A DNA stretch of 64,000 bases from Psychrobacter glacincola. GTDB taxonomy: Bacteria > Pseudomonadota > Gammaproteobacteria > Pseudomonadales > Moraxellaceae. The first letter of the stretch is position 1, and each line of letters starts with the position of its first letter. Of this stretch, positions 16,624 through 25,531 are shown one piece after another. The notes under the pieces are model-generated. The model ran no database searches. It saw only the letters and a program-made list of their open reading frames with translations, and was not told where the DNA came from. The translations under genes were made by a program, and so were the position numbers. Location: NCBI GenBank assembly GCA_001411745.2, contig LIQB01000004.1, forward strand, positions 62,001 through 126,000, written 5' to 3'.

Positions 16624-17223
16624 TTATTTAGAATCATTGCTCTCATTATTGCGATGCATGCTCAAAGTGACGCTACCCAGCTCTACGCCAAATTTTTTCA
16701 TGACTGAGCGATTGAGCATGACGTCTTTATCGACTAGATACATCCAATCATCAAAATTAACTTTGTAGGTTTTATCCTCAACGGGTAGCTCTAACAAGTA
16801 ATTCCAATGCAAGGTATTGCCAACCACTTCCCCTGTTGCCTCGCCAATGACATCGCCTGCTGTGCCTTTCCAGCTACCATCAGCTTGTTTGGTCAGTCGC
16901 CAGATACGCTGTGATTTTGACCCATCTGCCCATGAGAATTTTTCATCTAAAACGATGACATTATCGCCTTCGTGAGTGGCATCAATATCGACGTAAAAGC
17001 GTTTTTTGACCTCGCCATTGCGACCTTGAAACATGCCCCAACCATCGATTTGACCTGAGAAGAACTCATGCATATCGAGCGTGGGCGTGCTGTTCTGATA
17101 GGCTTGGATATTTTGTGTGGCGCAACCTGAGAGTAGTAACGTGGCTGATAGACCAAGACCTATCGAAAATTTAGCCACTGCTCGAAGCGCAACACCGTGC
17201 GACAGCACTTTAAACTTACTCAT
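16624..17223 (-). CDS. DUF3833 family lipoprotein
   Basis: A predicted lipoprotein of 199 residues. A basic N-terminus and hydrophobic stretch end in the lipobox LLSGC, with C34 as the lipidated residue. The rest is a beta-rich domain with the DUF3833 pattern (MHEFFSGQIDGWGMFQGRNG, RIWRLTKQADGSWKGTAGDV, FDDWMYLVDKDVMLNRS). The family is widespread in Gammaproteobacteria and has no established function; a lipocalin-like fold has been suggested by its pattern of strands, which is inference here. It lies between ssb and the MFS gene on the same strand. Confidence 0.88.
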   Translation of the reverse strand: MSKFKVLSHGVALRAVAKFSIGLGLSATLLLSGCATQNIQAYQNSTPTLDMHEFFSGQIDGWGMFQGRNGEVKKRFYVDIDATHEGDNVIVLDEKFSWADGSKSQRIWRLTKQADGSWKGTAGDVIGEATGEVVGNTLHWNYLLELPVEDKTYKVNFDDWMYLVDKDVMLNRSVMKKFGVELGSVTLSMHRNNESNDSK

Positions 17224-17300
17224 ATTAATTTCTTTTAAATAGAGATAAAGATTTAGCGTTCACTTATTAATAATGGCTGTCTATCTAGTCGTTGTCTACT

Positions 17301-17330
17301 CAGTTTTTGCCTATTCAGTTTTTGCCTATT
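17301..17330. repeat. Two-copy 15-bp direct repeat
   Basis: CAGTTTTTGCCTATT occurs twice head to tail in the short gap between the DUF3833 lipoprotein gene and the MFS gene. Confidence 0.8.
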
Positions 17331-17374
17331 CAACCTTATCTCTACTCGCCTAAGTACGTTGTTCATACCCTTTG

Positions 17375-18739
17375 TTAAATATCTAGTGGACTCTGTGCCA
17401 AACTCGATAGCTGCATCCGCGAGTCATCCGTCAATTGTGTCTTGTCCAACTTTAAATAAGCAACTTGCTCTTTTGCCATCACGACCAGCTCATCCACGCC
17501 ATCTACCGCCAGCATTTGCCGTGACCAGTCTTGGATATTAATGTTTTTAGGGATGGTCACAGTAGTACTCGATAGATAAGGTGGCTGAGAAATAGGGATA
17601 ATAATGAGTAGCGCCACGCCCATAATAGCGGCCAAAATACCCCACGCCAGCAAATTCGGCTGACTTAATAACAACCCACCCATCGCACCACCAACGAACG
17701 CACCAAAGAACTGGCTAGATGAGTTAAGCCCCATCGCAGTGGCTTTATTGGCGACTGGGGCGCGCTTAGATATCCATGAGGGAATCGTTGCCTCAAGCAA
17801 GTTAAAGCCCATGAAGTACAACAACAGACCTAATATAATACCAACGCCAACCTGACTGCCAATAGCCAATATCGCTAAAGCAGCCGTCATCAGCGCAATC
17901 GCACCCAAAAACACTTGGCGCATTTTGCGTTTCTTTTCAGCGATAATGATAAAAGGAATGGCGACGGCAAAACCAATAAATAATAAAGGCAGATATACTA
18001 AACCTTGCTGACGTACCGACAGACCCATCACTTCATTAAGCTGATGCGGCAATATCACAAATATCGCCGTCATGGTTAGATGCAGAGCAAAGATACCGAT
18101 ATGTAAACGGTTTAAATCACCGATTTTGAGGACGGTCGCTAACTGCTGACCAATCGATTTATTGTCTAAATTGTGTTTAAGCACTCGTAGCGGTGTCGGC
18201 ACAAACAACAATAACAGCATCGCCAAAACAGCAAAGCCTGAGGTCAACCAAAATAAACCAGAGATACCCAGCGAGCCAACCAATAACGGACCAAAGGCAA
18301 AAGCGAGCATGATAGAAGTCGCAATGGTCAAGCCCATCGTTGCCATCGCTTTGGTACGCATTTCTTCGCGCGTCACATCAGCCAATAATGCCATCAATAC
18401 CGCAGATACCGCGCCACTACCTGCCAGCGCCCGACCAATGATAACCTCGTAAATATCAGTCGCATTGGCGGCAATGATACCGCCGAGAGCAAATAAGATG
18501 AGTCCTAAAAAGATAATCGGCTTACGCGGGAATTTATCCGCAGCCAAACTCATGGGTATCTGAAATATCGCCTGCCCTAAGCCATAAATACCAACGGCTA
18601 AGCCAATCAAAAACGGCGTCGCGTGCGCATAATTATCACCATATACAGAAAACACAGGCACAATCATAAACAGACCAATCATCCGCAAAGCAAATATACC
18701 ACCGACCCCGAGGATTGCCCGTTTCTCTACGCTATTCAT
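17375..18739 (-). CDS. YajR-like MFS transporter with C-terminal YAM-type domain
   Basis: A 12-helix major facilitator transporter of 454 residues. The N-terminal half shows the motif-A-like loop AADKFPRKPIIFLG between helices 2 and 3. After the last helix about 65 soluble residues remain (IPKNINIQDWSRQMLAVDGV to LAQSPLDI), matching in size and position the ferredoxin-like YAM domain of E. coli YajR. The substrate is unknown; YajR-type proteins are proton-driven exporters. The gene lies between the DUF3833 gene and the divergent uvrA, a linkage I associate with Moraxellaceae. The ATG start is well placed before the first helix. Confidence 0.9.
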   Translation of the reverse strand: MNSVEKRAILGVGGIFALRMIGLFMIVPVFSVYGDNYAHATPFLIGLAVGIYGLGQAIFQIPMSLAADKFPRKPIIFLGLILFALGGIIAANATDIYEVIIGRALAGSGAVSAVLMALLADVTREEMRTKAMATMGLTIATSIMLAFAFGPLLVGSLGISGLFWLTSGFAVLAMLLLLFVPTPLRVLKHNLDNKSIGQQLATVLKIGDLNRLHIGIFALHLTMTAIFVILPHQLNEVMGLSVRQQGLVYLPLLFIGFAVAIPFIIIAEKKRKMRQVFLGAIALMTAALAILAIGSQVGVGIILGLLLYFMGFNLLEATIPSWISKRAPVANKATAMGLNSSSQFFGAFVGGAMGGLLLSQPNLLAWGILAAIMGVALLIIIPISQPPYLSSTTVTIPKNINIQDWSRQMLAVDGVDELVVMAKEQVAYLKLDKTQLTDDSRMQLSSLAQSPLDI

Positions 18740-19417
18740 ACTTGCCTCACTGGTTCGTCATTGCTGATTTATCACTACTGCGCTGCTTATACTATTGTGA
18801 TGCTATCAAGACTTTAGCTACAAATTAAGCCCACTAGTATAAGACATTCGCCGTTTGCGTGCCGAGACTTTTGTCTTATTGGTGCAGCCTCCTATACCTT
18901 CTCAACCCAAGCCATTCATATTACGCGATTATTTTGTTACCAACTGCATCGGATGCGCAATCACACCTTGAATAATGCGGTCGCCATGACAATAAAGTAA
19001 GGCGTCATAAACATTATTACTCGTCAGCTAGAGCGATCGCTTAGATGACAAACTCCTCTATAAAATGACATGTTGGTCAAAACCATGACAAAAGGTGACT
19101 ACTACTTAACATTGATTTGATTTAGATTTGCTTAGTCATACGAAAATCAATTGCCTCAAAGGCTGTAGAATAAGAAAACAGCAAAATGAACGCCAAGCAG
19201 CATACTGCTCAGCAATTATAAAAATTAAAACAGTAAATTGGGCATCTATAGCTCTCACTTCATCAACGTATGAACACTTTATAAAAATATTATTTATAAC
19301 AACATTATAAATTTACAGAATATCCACGTTTTTAACCGACCATTTAATTGATTCATATTTACCTTTTAATTTGAGATATTTTCAATCCCCTTTTAGCAAA
19401 TAGGAAACCTAACACCG
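18740..19417. other. Intergenic region between MFS gene and uvrA
   Basis: A 678-bp divergent spacer. On the minus strand a short open stretch ends at 18929 and reads like the tail of a protein (YDALLYCHGDRIIQG), possibly a decayed gene end, but it is under 35 codons. The rest shows no recognisable RNA gene or repeat. The uvrA ribosome binding site (AGGAAACC) lies at the right edge. I see no convincing LexA-type box, consistent with Moraxellaceae lacking classical LexA. Confidence 0.45.
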
Positions 19418-22324
19418 ATGGCACACGAGTATATTAAGGTTCGCGGCGCACGCACTCATAATCTAAAAAATATCGATTTAGACATTCCACGAGATAAGTT
19501 TGTGGTCATTACGGGTTTATCAGGCTCTGGTAAATCGTCATTGGCATTCGATACGCTGTATGCCGAAGGGCAACGTCGTTATGTCGAGAGTCTGTCGGCG
19601 TATGCGCGTCAGTTCCTCTCGCAAATGGAGAAGCCTGACGTCGATAGTATCGAGGGTCTATCCCCTGCGATTGCTATCGAGCAGAAATCAACCAACCATA
19701 ACCCGCGCTCTACGGTCGGTACGATTACCGAAATTTATGACTATCTGCGCCTGCTTTATGCGCGTATTGGTACGCCGTTTTGCCCTGAGCATGGCGAGCC
19801 AATGGTGGCTCAGTCTGTCACCGAGATGGTCGATCAAGTCATGGCATTGCCAGATGACACCAAAATCATGATCTTAGCTCCAGTAATTCGTGAGCGTAAA
19901 GGCGAGCATACAGTTCTGCTTGAGCAATTAATTGGGCAAGGTTTCGTGCGCGTACGTGTCGATGGTGATGTCTACGATACCGATGAATTACCAACACTTG
20001 ATAAGAAGAAAAAGCATACCATTGAAGTCGTTGTTGATCGCTTTAAAGTCCGTGATGATTTGGGTAACCGTGTTGCAGAGAGCTTAGAGACAGCTTTACG
20101 TTTGGGTCAAGGTTTGGTCACGCTACACTTTATGGATGGCAATCCAAAAGGAGGCGGCGATGACAACCAAGTCATGTCAGCCAAGCATTCTTGCCCTGTG
20201 TGTGATCGCGCTGTCTCTGAGCTTGAGCCACGCATGTTCAGTTTTAACAATCCATACGGTGCGTGCCCAAGCTGTGACGGTCTTGGTAAACGTCAATACT
20301 TCGCAGCTGAAAAACTGATTACCCATCATGAAAAATCGCTCAATCAAGGGGCGATTAATGGTTGGGATAAACGTCATGCCTACTACTTTGGTTTGCTCTC
20401 TACCGTCTGCAATCACTTCAAAATTGATATGGATGCACCGTGGCAAAATCTGACCAAAGAGCAGCAAAACCTAATCATGCAGGGCTCTGGTAAAGAAAAG
20501 CTGACCTTTAACTTTACCGATGAGCGCGGTCGCAAGACTAATAAAATCGTACCATTTGAAGGGGTGCTTCCTTATTTAGAGCGTCGTTATGCCAAGACGC
20601 AAAGTAACCTTGTCCGTGATGAGCTGGCTAAATATCTAGCAGATACCACTTGTAACGTCTGTGATGGCGCACGTCTGAATGAAATCTCACGTAACGTGCG
20701 TGTCGATGACCAAACCATCGCTCAAATCGTGAAACTCTCCATCGGTGACGCGGCTGACTATTATAAAACGCTAAAAATTGGCGGTCATAAAGGTGAAGTT
20801 GCAGAAAAAATCTTTAAAGAGATTAATGAGCGTCTGAACTTTCTTGTCAGTGTTGGACTTGATTATCTCTCCCTTGCACGTTCTGCTGAAACGCTATCGG
20901 GCGGTGAAGCACAGCGTATTCGTCTGGCTAGCCAAATTGGCGCAGGACTAATGGGCGTGATGTATGTACTTGATGAGCCATCGATTGGTCTACATCAGCG
21001 CGACAACGACCGTCTGCTAAAAACTCTAACGCGCTTGCGTGATTTGGGTAATACCGTACTGGTCGTTGAGCATGATGAAGATGCCATTCGCCAAGCAGAT
21101 CATGTGATTGATATCGGTATTGGTGCAGGTGTACATGGCGGTCATATTATCGCTCAGGGCACGGTCGATGACATCATGGCAAACAAAGAATCGCTGACTG
21201 GACAATATATGTCTGGTAAGAAAAGAATCGAGATTCCAGCCATTCGTCATAAAGCCAAAACGATCGATATGGAAGTCAAAGGTAAGGCAAAAGCTCAAAA
21301 AGCCCCGATGACGATTGAGCTAAAAGGTGCCTCAGGTAATAACTTACATGATGTAGATTTGACCATTCCCATTGGTATTATGACTTGTGTGACTGGTGTC
21401 TCAGGTTCGGGCAAATCAACTTTGATCAACCGTACCCTTATGCCATTGGCAGCGACTCAGTTAAACAATGCCTCAACGCTCATCGCGGATAAGCATGACA
21501 GCATCAATGGTCTTGAGCATTTGGATAAAATGGTCGATATCGATCAAAGCCCGATTGGTCGTACGCCGCGCTCAAACCCAGCGACGTATACCGGTGTCTT
21601 TACGCCGGTACGTGAGATGTTTGCACAAACGCAAGAAGCACGCGCGCGCGGTTATAAGCCTGGTCGCTTTAGCTTCAACGTAAAAGGCGGACGCTGTGAG
21701 ATGTGTCAAGGTGACGGTCTTATCAAGGTTGAAATGCATTTCTTACCTGATATGTATGTGCCATGTGATACCTGCGAAGGTAAGCGCTATAACCGTGAGA
21801 CCTTAGAGATTCACTATAAAGGTAAAAATATTGCCGATGTCCTAGATATGACCGTAGAAGATGCCACTGAATTCTTCTCAGCCATTCCAGCGATTTATCG
21901 TCGTCTGCAAGCCTTGATGGATGTGGGTCTTAGCTATATTCGCTTGGGTCAGTCTGCACCGACATTATCTGGTGGTGAAGCGCAACGTGTTAAATTAGCG
22001 CGTGAGCTGGCCAAACGCGATACGGGACAAACGCTCTATATCTTGGATGAGCCAACCACTGGTTTGCATTTTCATGATATCGATAAGCTGCTGCATATCT
22101 TGCACGCTCTACGAGATAAAGGTAACACTATCGTCGTCATCGAGCACAATCTTGACGTCATCAAAACGGCGGATTGGGTGATTGATCTAGGTCCTGAAGG
22201 TGGTAAAGGTGGCGGACTAATTATCGCAGAAGGTACACCTGAACAAGTAGCTGAAGTCACAGAATCCTACACGGGTATATTCTTAAAGCCGATGCTAGAG
22301 CAAGGCATGAAAGAAGTCAGCTAA
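19418..22324 (+). CDS. uvrA: Excinuclease ABC subunit A
   Basis: The damage-recognition ATPase of nucleotide excision repair; it loads UvrB on lesions. Two ABC ATPase modules are visible, with Walker A motifs [14 protein letters not shown] near residue 32 and [10 protein letters not shown] near 660, signature motifs [14 protein letters not shown] and [14 protein letters not shown], and Walker B regions [14 protein letters not shown] and [14 protein letters not shown]. Zinc modules show CPVCDRAV...CPSCDGLG and CEMCQGDG...CDTCEGKR. The 968-residue length is slightly above the E. coli protein. The ATG start has the family N-terminus and a purine-rich ribosome binding site. It is followed by a terminator and likely stands alone. 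Confidence 0.99.
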   Translation: MAHEYIKVRGARTHNLKNIDLDIPRDKFVVITGLSGSGKSSLAFDTLYAEGQRRYVESLSAYARQFLSQMEKPDVDSIEGLSPAIAIEQKSTNHNPRSTVGTITEIYDYLRLLYARIGTPFCPEHGEPMVAQSVTEMVDQVMALPDDTKIMILAPVIRERKGEHTVLLEQLIGQGFVRVRVDGDVYDTDELPTLDKKKKHTIEVVVDRFKVRDDLGNRVAESLETALRLGQGLVTLHFMDGNPKGGGDDNQVMSAKHSCPVCDRAVSELEPRMFSFNNPYGACPSCDGLGKRQYFAAEKLITHHEKSLNQGAINGWDKRHAYYFGLLSTVCNHFKIDMDAPWQNLTKEQQNLIMQGSGKEKLTFNFTDERGRKTNKIVPFEGVLPYLERRYAKTQSNLVRDELAKYLADTTCNVCDGARLNEISRNVRVDDQTIAQIVKLSIGDAADYYKTLKIGGHKGEVAEKIFKEINERLNFLVSVGLDYLSLARSAETLSGGEAQRIRLASQIGAGLMGVMYVLDEPSIGLHQRDNDRLLKTLTRLRDLGNTVLVVEHDEDAIRQADHVIDIGIGAGVHGGHIIAQGTVDDIMANKESLTGQYMSGKKRIEIPAIRHKAKTIDMEVKGKAKAQKAPMTIELKGASGNNLHDVDLTIPIGIMTCVTGVSGSGKSTLINRTLMPLAATQLNNASTLIADKHDSINGLEHLDKMVDIDQSPIGRTPRSNPATYTGVFTPVREMFAQTQEARARGYKPGRFSFNVKGGRCEMCQGDGLIKVEMHFLPDMYVPCDTCEGKRYNRETLEIHYKGKNIADVLDMTVEDATEFFSAIPAIYRRLQALMDVGLSYIRLGQSAPTLSGGEAQRVKLARELAKRDTGQTLYILDEPTTGLHFHDIDKLLHILHALRDKGNTIVVIEHNLDVIKTADWVIDLGPEGGKGGGLIIAEGTPEQVAEVTESYTGIFLKPMLEQGMKEVS

Positions 22325-22346
22325 TATAAGTTAATGAATAATTGAT

Positions 22347-22378
22347 AAAAGGCCACTCTTTATAGGGTGGCCTTTTTT
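22347..22378 (+). terminator. Rho-independent terminator of uvrA
   Basis: AAAAGGCCACTC pairs with the GGGTGGCCTTTTTT arm, ending in a six-base T run 23 bp after the uvrA stop. Confidence 0.9.
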
Positions 22379-22413
22379 ATTGGCTAATATAAGGCTTTGT
22401 CCAATCTGCACAC

Positions 22414-22445
22414 TATATATCTTGATTAAGGTATCAAGATATATA
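22414..22445. repeat. 12-bp perfect inverted repeat
   Basis: TATATATCTTGA and its exact complement flank an 8-base spacer. No T run follows, so this is not an ordinary terminator; it could be an operator or an RNA stem upstream of the small lipoprotein gene. Confidence 0.85.
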
Positions 22446-22643
22446 TAGCTCGTTGCGTTACCTTTCTTAATCTTTATTAAAGATACTTAAACGTTGATTG
22501 TATTAATATTTAAATAGTTAGATATGATGCGTAGACGCATACGATATAGAAATATCTGGTTAAAAGCCATATAGCAAGTCATAGCACGTACACACTGACA
22601 CGGCTAACCCCTACATAATCCCTAAAACTCTCAAGGAATTCTT

Positions 22644-22910
22644 ATGAAAAAATTACTGTTCATTGTCTTAGCATCTACTGTTGGCATTAGTGCCTGTGCG
22701 TCAAACGGCACATCAAATGGCTCAAACGATCGCAACCATCAAAGACCTGCGATGTCAGCAGACATGAAACAAGCCATGAATGATTGTGCTCAACGAGTTG
22801 GCGTAAAAATTAATAAAGACAGTCGTCCAAGTAAAAGCGATATGAAGAAAATAAATTCATGCATGAGTGCAAAAGGGTTTGAGAAGCCTGCAGGCCAAGG
22901 TCGTCACTAA
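22644..22910 (+). CDS. Small hypothetical lipoprotein
   Basis: An 88-residue exported protein. MKKLLFIVLASTVGISAC is a clear lipoprotein signal with C18 as the lipidated residue. The mature part has a Ser/Asn/Gly-rich start, then a short helical domain with two further cysteines (near residues 48 and 72) that could form a disulfide: MKQAMNDCAQRVGVKI and MKKINSCMSAKGF. I do not recognise a named family. A good ribosome binding site (AAGGAATTCTT) precedes the ATG, and a terminator follows closely, so it is a free-standing gene. Confidence 0.8.
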   Translation: MKKLLFIVLASTVGISACASNGTSNGSNDRNHQRPAMSADMKQAMNDCAQRVGVKINKDSRPSKSDMKKINSCMSAKGFEKPAGQGRH

Positions 22911-22940
22911 TAACTGGTATTTGTTAGATGATCATTGATG

Positions 22941-22972
22941 AAAGGTCACTCTTTAGGGAGTGGCCTTTTTTT
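22941..22972 (+). terminator. Rho-independent terminator of the small lipoprotein gene
   Basis: AAAGGTCACTC...GAGTGGCCTTTTTTT forms a stem with one G-T pair and a seven-base T run. The sequence closely resembles the uvrA terminator upstream. Confidence 0.85.
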
Positions 22973-23035
22973 GGTGTATAGAATCCAAAGTTGCTGTTGC
23001 GGGCCGCCCCTTGTCTTAAATGCCATCTAGCAAAT

Positions 23036-23665
23036 TTAACCCTTCGCTATCAACCATGTGCCAGCCAATCCCATAAATGAAGACCCTACTCGGTTAAATT
23101 TCTGACGCGCTTTAGGGTTTTTTAGACGTTTTTGCGCGTAACTCGCCATAAAGGCATACATCATCATGGCAACAATGGCGCAGCCAAAAATCACCAGACA
23201 TAGAATCGTAATGTCTACCCTTGTCAGACTGGTTACTGGAAAAAAGCTAGGTAACAAGCTAATATAGAATAAAATAACTTTTGGATTGCTAATGGACACC
23301 AAAAAGCCTGACATCAGACTTTTCAAACCCTCGCTTTTACTCTTTAACGCTATATCTCCAGTGATAATTTCACTCGGCTCCGTCGTCCACATCTTGTATG
23401 CCAAGTAAAATAAATAACCTGCACCCACAAACTTAACGACAGTAAACAGTGTATTGAAATTACTTGCTAACGCGCTCAGTCCATAAGCTGAAAACACCAT
23501 ATAAATAGTGTCGCCTGCGGCAAGTCCAATAATTAAAGGCAGCGCCGCCCAAGAACCTTGCGTCATGGCTTTGGCAATCGTGGCAAACACACCAGGACCC
23601 GGCGTCATGATAAATATGAATACAGCAATGATGAAAGTAAATAGCTGGATGGTGGTGATGGTCAT
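23036..23665 (-). CDS. LysE/RhtB family amino acid exporter
   Basis: A 209-residue inner-membrane exporter. The N-terminal motif FIMTPGPGVFATIAKAMTQG is the LysE/RhtB signature, followed by LIIGLAAGDTIYMVFSAYGL. About six hydrophobic segments are visible, and GFLVSISNPKVILFYISLLP in the middle is also typical. Family members export basic amino acids, threonine, homoserine or related compounds; the substrate cannot be read from sequence. No LysG- or ArgP-type regulator is adjacent. It lies convergent with the small lipoprotein gene, with one hairpin terminator between them. Confidence 0.92.
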   Translation of the reverse strand: MTITTIQLFTFIIAVFIFIMTPGPGVFATIAKAMTQGSWAALPLIIGLAAGDTIYMVFSAYGLSALASNFNTLFTVVKFVGAGYLFYLAYKMWTTEPSEIITGDIALKSKSEGLKSLMSGFLVSISNPKVILFYISLLPSFFPVTSLTRVDITILCLVIFGCAIVAMMMYAFMASYAQKRLKNPKARQKFNRVGSSFMGLAGTWLIAKG

Positions 23666-23798
23666 GACAGTCCTTTATGTACTTATTGATTCTTAAGTAT
23701 AATTGATTGAATAAACATATTTCTATGTTTAGTATGATTGTTTTAGAAAATTTATAGGCTCAAAGACGTAAGCTAATAGAAATTGTTGAAGGAGTGAT

Positions 23799-23830
23799 AA
23801 AAGGCTACTCTTTAGGGAGCGGGCTTTTTT
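23799..23830 (+). repeat. Orphan degenerate terminator-like element
   Basis: AAAAGGCTACTCTTTAGGGA followed by GCGGGCTTTTTT resembles the terminators at 22347 and 22941, but the stem has several mismatches and no plus-strand gene ends here. It looks like a decayed copy of the same module. Confidence 0.6.
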
Positions 23831-23898
23831 GTTGTCTAAAAACTGTTTACTGTAGAGAGGCTACTTTTAGTTCAAATTTTTTTTGTAAAGTGAATTTT

Positions 23899-23926
23899 TT
23901 GAAGTAAACTAAAGTTAAATTATAGT
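23899..23926 (+). promoter_or_regulatory. Predicted promoter of the SieB-like/HEPN cassette
   Basis: TTGAAG (23899-23904) and TATAGT (23921-23926) are separated by 16 bp and lie 22 bp upstream of the first start codon. The DNA around them is extremely AT-rich. Confidence 0.5.
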
Positions 23927-23947
23927 AAAAACCTCAAAAGAGAATTC

Positions 23948-24478
23948 ATGGATTGGCTAACAGAAATAATAAAACAGCTACAGACTTCACGTGCGTTCGT
24001 TACAGCAGTGTTCATAGTATGCTTATCAGTACTACTAGGAAATGCCTTTGCACCTTCCTTCATTCCTGAGGTTCCAGATAACTGGAAACTCCCATTAATT
24101 GGAGGATTAATATTCTCTGGAACCTTATTAGCATTTATAATAATTCCATTTTTTTGGAGCTACTTTTCTAAAGTTTTAAACAGTAAAAGCCAAGAAATTA
24201 GATCTTTAAACTTATCTAGTAATGAACAAGGTTTCTTATACGTCATGGCTTTAATAATAGAAGATAGTCGAGAAGACTTTATAAACTTGAGTAATTTAAA
24301 TTATGATGCTATGGAAATCTCTAAGCTCGAAACTCAAGAAGTTGTATCAAATTTAGTAAATAAAGGACTTATCGAAACTAATCTTTTCGACTCTACTTTA
24401 GTGTCTTTTACTATTCCCGGAAGAAGCAAAGCTCTTGAAATTAAGAGTAGTATTACCCAAGCTCGTAGGCTACGCTGA
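23948..24478 (+). CDS. Two-helix membrane protein with SieB-like architecture
   Basis: A 176-residue protein with two membrane helices (about 15-32 and 48-72) and a cytoplasmic C-terminal part of about 100 residues. The C-terminal part begins LSSNEQGFLYVMAL and continues with VSNLVNKGLIETN and a short beta hairpin, a pattern like the winged-helix region of SieB superinfection-exclusion proteins (membrane pair, then a 'no second helix-turn' domain). The similarity is by layout and motif rhythm, not by a database match. AAGAG upstream gives a plausible ribosome binding site. Codon use is visibly AT-rich compared with neighbours, suggesting transfer. The HEPN-type gene follows after 45 bp, likely in one transcript. 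A phage-exclusion role is inference. Confidence 0.7.
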   Translation: MDWLTEIIKQLQTSRAFVTAVFIVCLSVLLGNAFAPSFIPEVPDNWKLPLIGGLIFSGTLLAFIIIPFFWSYFSKVLNSKSQEIRSLNLSSNEQGFLYVMALIIEDSREDFINLSNLNYDAMEISKLETQEVVSNLVNKGLIETNLFDSTLVSFTIPGRSKALEIKSSITQARRLR

Positions 24479-24523
24479 CACGGGAAACATAAAAATTTAA
24501 CATTTTAGAGTATTGTATAAATT

Positions 24524-25243
24524 ATGAAAAATTCGGCACTTGATAACTTACAAGTATTCAATTCAGCTAATACTGTTATTATTCCATACATAAAGAGGTG
24601 TGATTTAGAAAGTGGTATTACAGTCACAGCCAGTCCTTTAGAGCAATATACATTAGATTTTTTCAAAGCTGTCAGGAGTATCACTGATTGCATGGAACAA
24701 TTACACTTTTCTATTGAACTTTTATCTGGCTATAGAACTAGCACTTCCCCTGACTCAATGAATCGTCATGATCATATAGTTTTTGCTATAGAAAACTATT
24801 ACCTTCGAATAACTTCTGTTTATGATAGGTGCTTAAGGCTTATTAATATTCTCTATAACTTAGGACTACCTGAAAGAGACTGCAAAAATAGTACTATTGT
24901 CAAAAACATACACGTAAAAGGGTCAGATATAGAAACAAGCTTAAAGGCTCTGGATAAGTTTACAAATAGTTTTAGACAATTTAGAAACTCAGTTGCACAC
25001 AATGAAACATATAGCGAAGATGACAAATTACAAATTATTGCGTCATACTATTTTCTTGAAGCTAAAGGAGTAACTGACATTATCAAATTTAAGCATCTAT
25101 TTAAAACTGAAACAGATAAATATATAAAGGATAAAAAATCTGAATTTAATGCAGATCTTGTTGAACTTGAAAGCTTAATTATTGATTTTTTGAACGCTGT
25201 AAATACTAAATATCTAGGTATGAAAAGTAAATTCACATCATGA
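24524..25243 (+). CDS. HEPN-type protein, candidate RNase
   Basis: A soluble all-helical protein of 239 residues. FRQFRNSVAHNETY carries the HEPN motif R-x4-H at R154-H159, including the polar residue after R that is common in active HEPN RNases. Preceding helices (about 40-115 and 135-153) and the trailing one fit a four-helix HEPN bundle; the overall shape recalls Cthe_2314-like HEPN proteins, though I cannot confirm that family. HEPN RNases often act as toxins or as effectors of phage defence. No antitoxin of the MNT or MNT-like type is adjacent; the only partner is the SieB-like membrane protein 45 bp upstream. Base composition is AT-rich like its partner. Confidence 0.72.
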   Translation: MKNSALDNLQVFNSANTVIIPYIKRCDLESGITVTASPLEQYTLDFFKAVRSITDCMEQLHFSIELLSGYRTSTSPDSMNRHDHIVFAIENYYLRITSVYDRCLRLINILYNLGLPERDCKNSTIVKNIHVKGSDIETSLKALDKFTNSFRQFRNSVAHNETYSEDDKLQIIASYYFLEAKGVTDIIKFKHLFKTETDKYIKDKKSEFNADLVELESLIIDFLNAVNTKYLGMKSKFTS

Positions 25244-25342
25244 ATGCCATATTTAAGATTAGCAAAGCAAACTAAGACTAATTAGCATTACTCAGAACCG
25301 CTGCCGAGCATCCTTCGCCATCAACACTAATTAAGTTCAGCT

Positions 25343-25372
25343 CGTAGGTTGGATTGACGAAGGAAACCCAAC
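25343..25372 (+). repeat. REP element 1 (degenerate)
   Basis: CGTAGGTTGGATTGACGAAG followed by GAAACCCAAC is an imperfect palindrome of the same family as the other REPs around the transposase gene. Confidence 0.7.
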
Positions 25373-25397
25373 TGTCTCATATTCATCAAAACCAACT

Positions 25398-25430
25398 CGT
25401 TGGGTCTCATCCTTCGACACCAACCTACAA
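25398..25430 (-). repeat. REP element 2
   Basis: An inverted copy relative to element 1: CGTTGGGTCTCATCC then TTCGACACCAACCTACAA. Confidence 0.7.
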
Positions 25431-25455
25431 TCTAAACACAGAATTACCTACAATC

Positions 25456-25488
25456 CGTAGGTTGGGTGGAGCTTGCGACACCCAACAA
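25456..25488 (+). repeat. REP element 3
   Basis: CGTAGGTTGGGTGGAGC then TTGCGACACCCAACA, a stem of GTTGGGTG with CACCCAAC. This is the best-preserved upstream copy, 43 bp before the transposase start. Confidence 0.85.
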
Positions 25489-25531
25489 AATTAAGTAATA
25501 TCAGTTATTAGTTATAATTTGTAGATATAGC

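Larger units (their letters stand above)
22325..22643. other. Intergenic gap after uvrA
   Basis: This 319-bp gap holds the uvrA terminator, a 12-bp perfect inverted repeat at 22414-22445 and a smaller palindrome ATGCGT-AG-ACGCAT at 22527-22540 upstream of the small lipoprotein gene. No coding frame is visible. Confidence 0.6.

Noticed and set aside
18929-19029. Short minus-strand coding-like tail (YDALLYCHGDRIIQG)
   Set aside because: A stop lies within 35 codons upstream and there is no start; kept only as a note on the intergenic region.
19128-19310. Plus-strand frame of 60 codons upstream of uvrA
   Set aside because: No ribosome binding site, no known pattern, and composition like the surrounding spacer.
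18740-19417. SOS box for uvrA
   Set aside because: No CTG-N10-CAG palindrome of LexA type was convincing near the start; Moraxellaceae are known to lack a standard LexA system.
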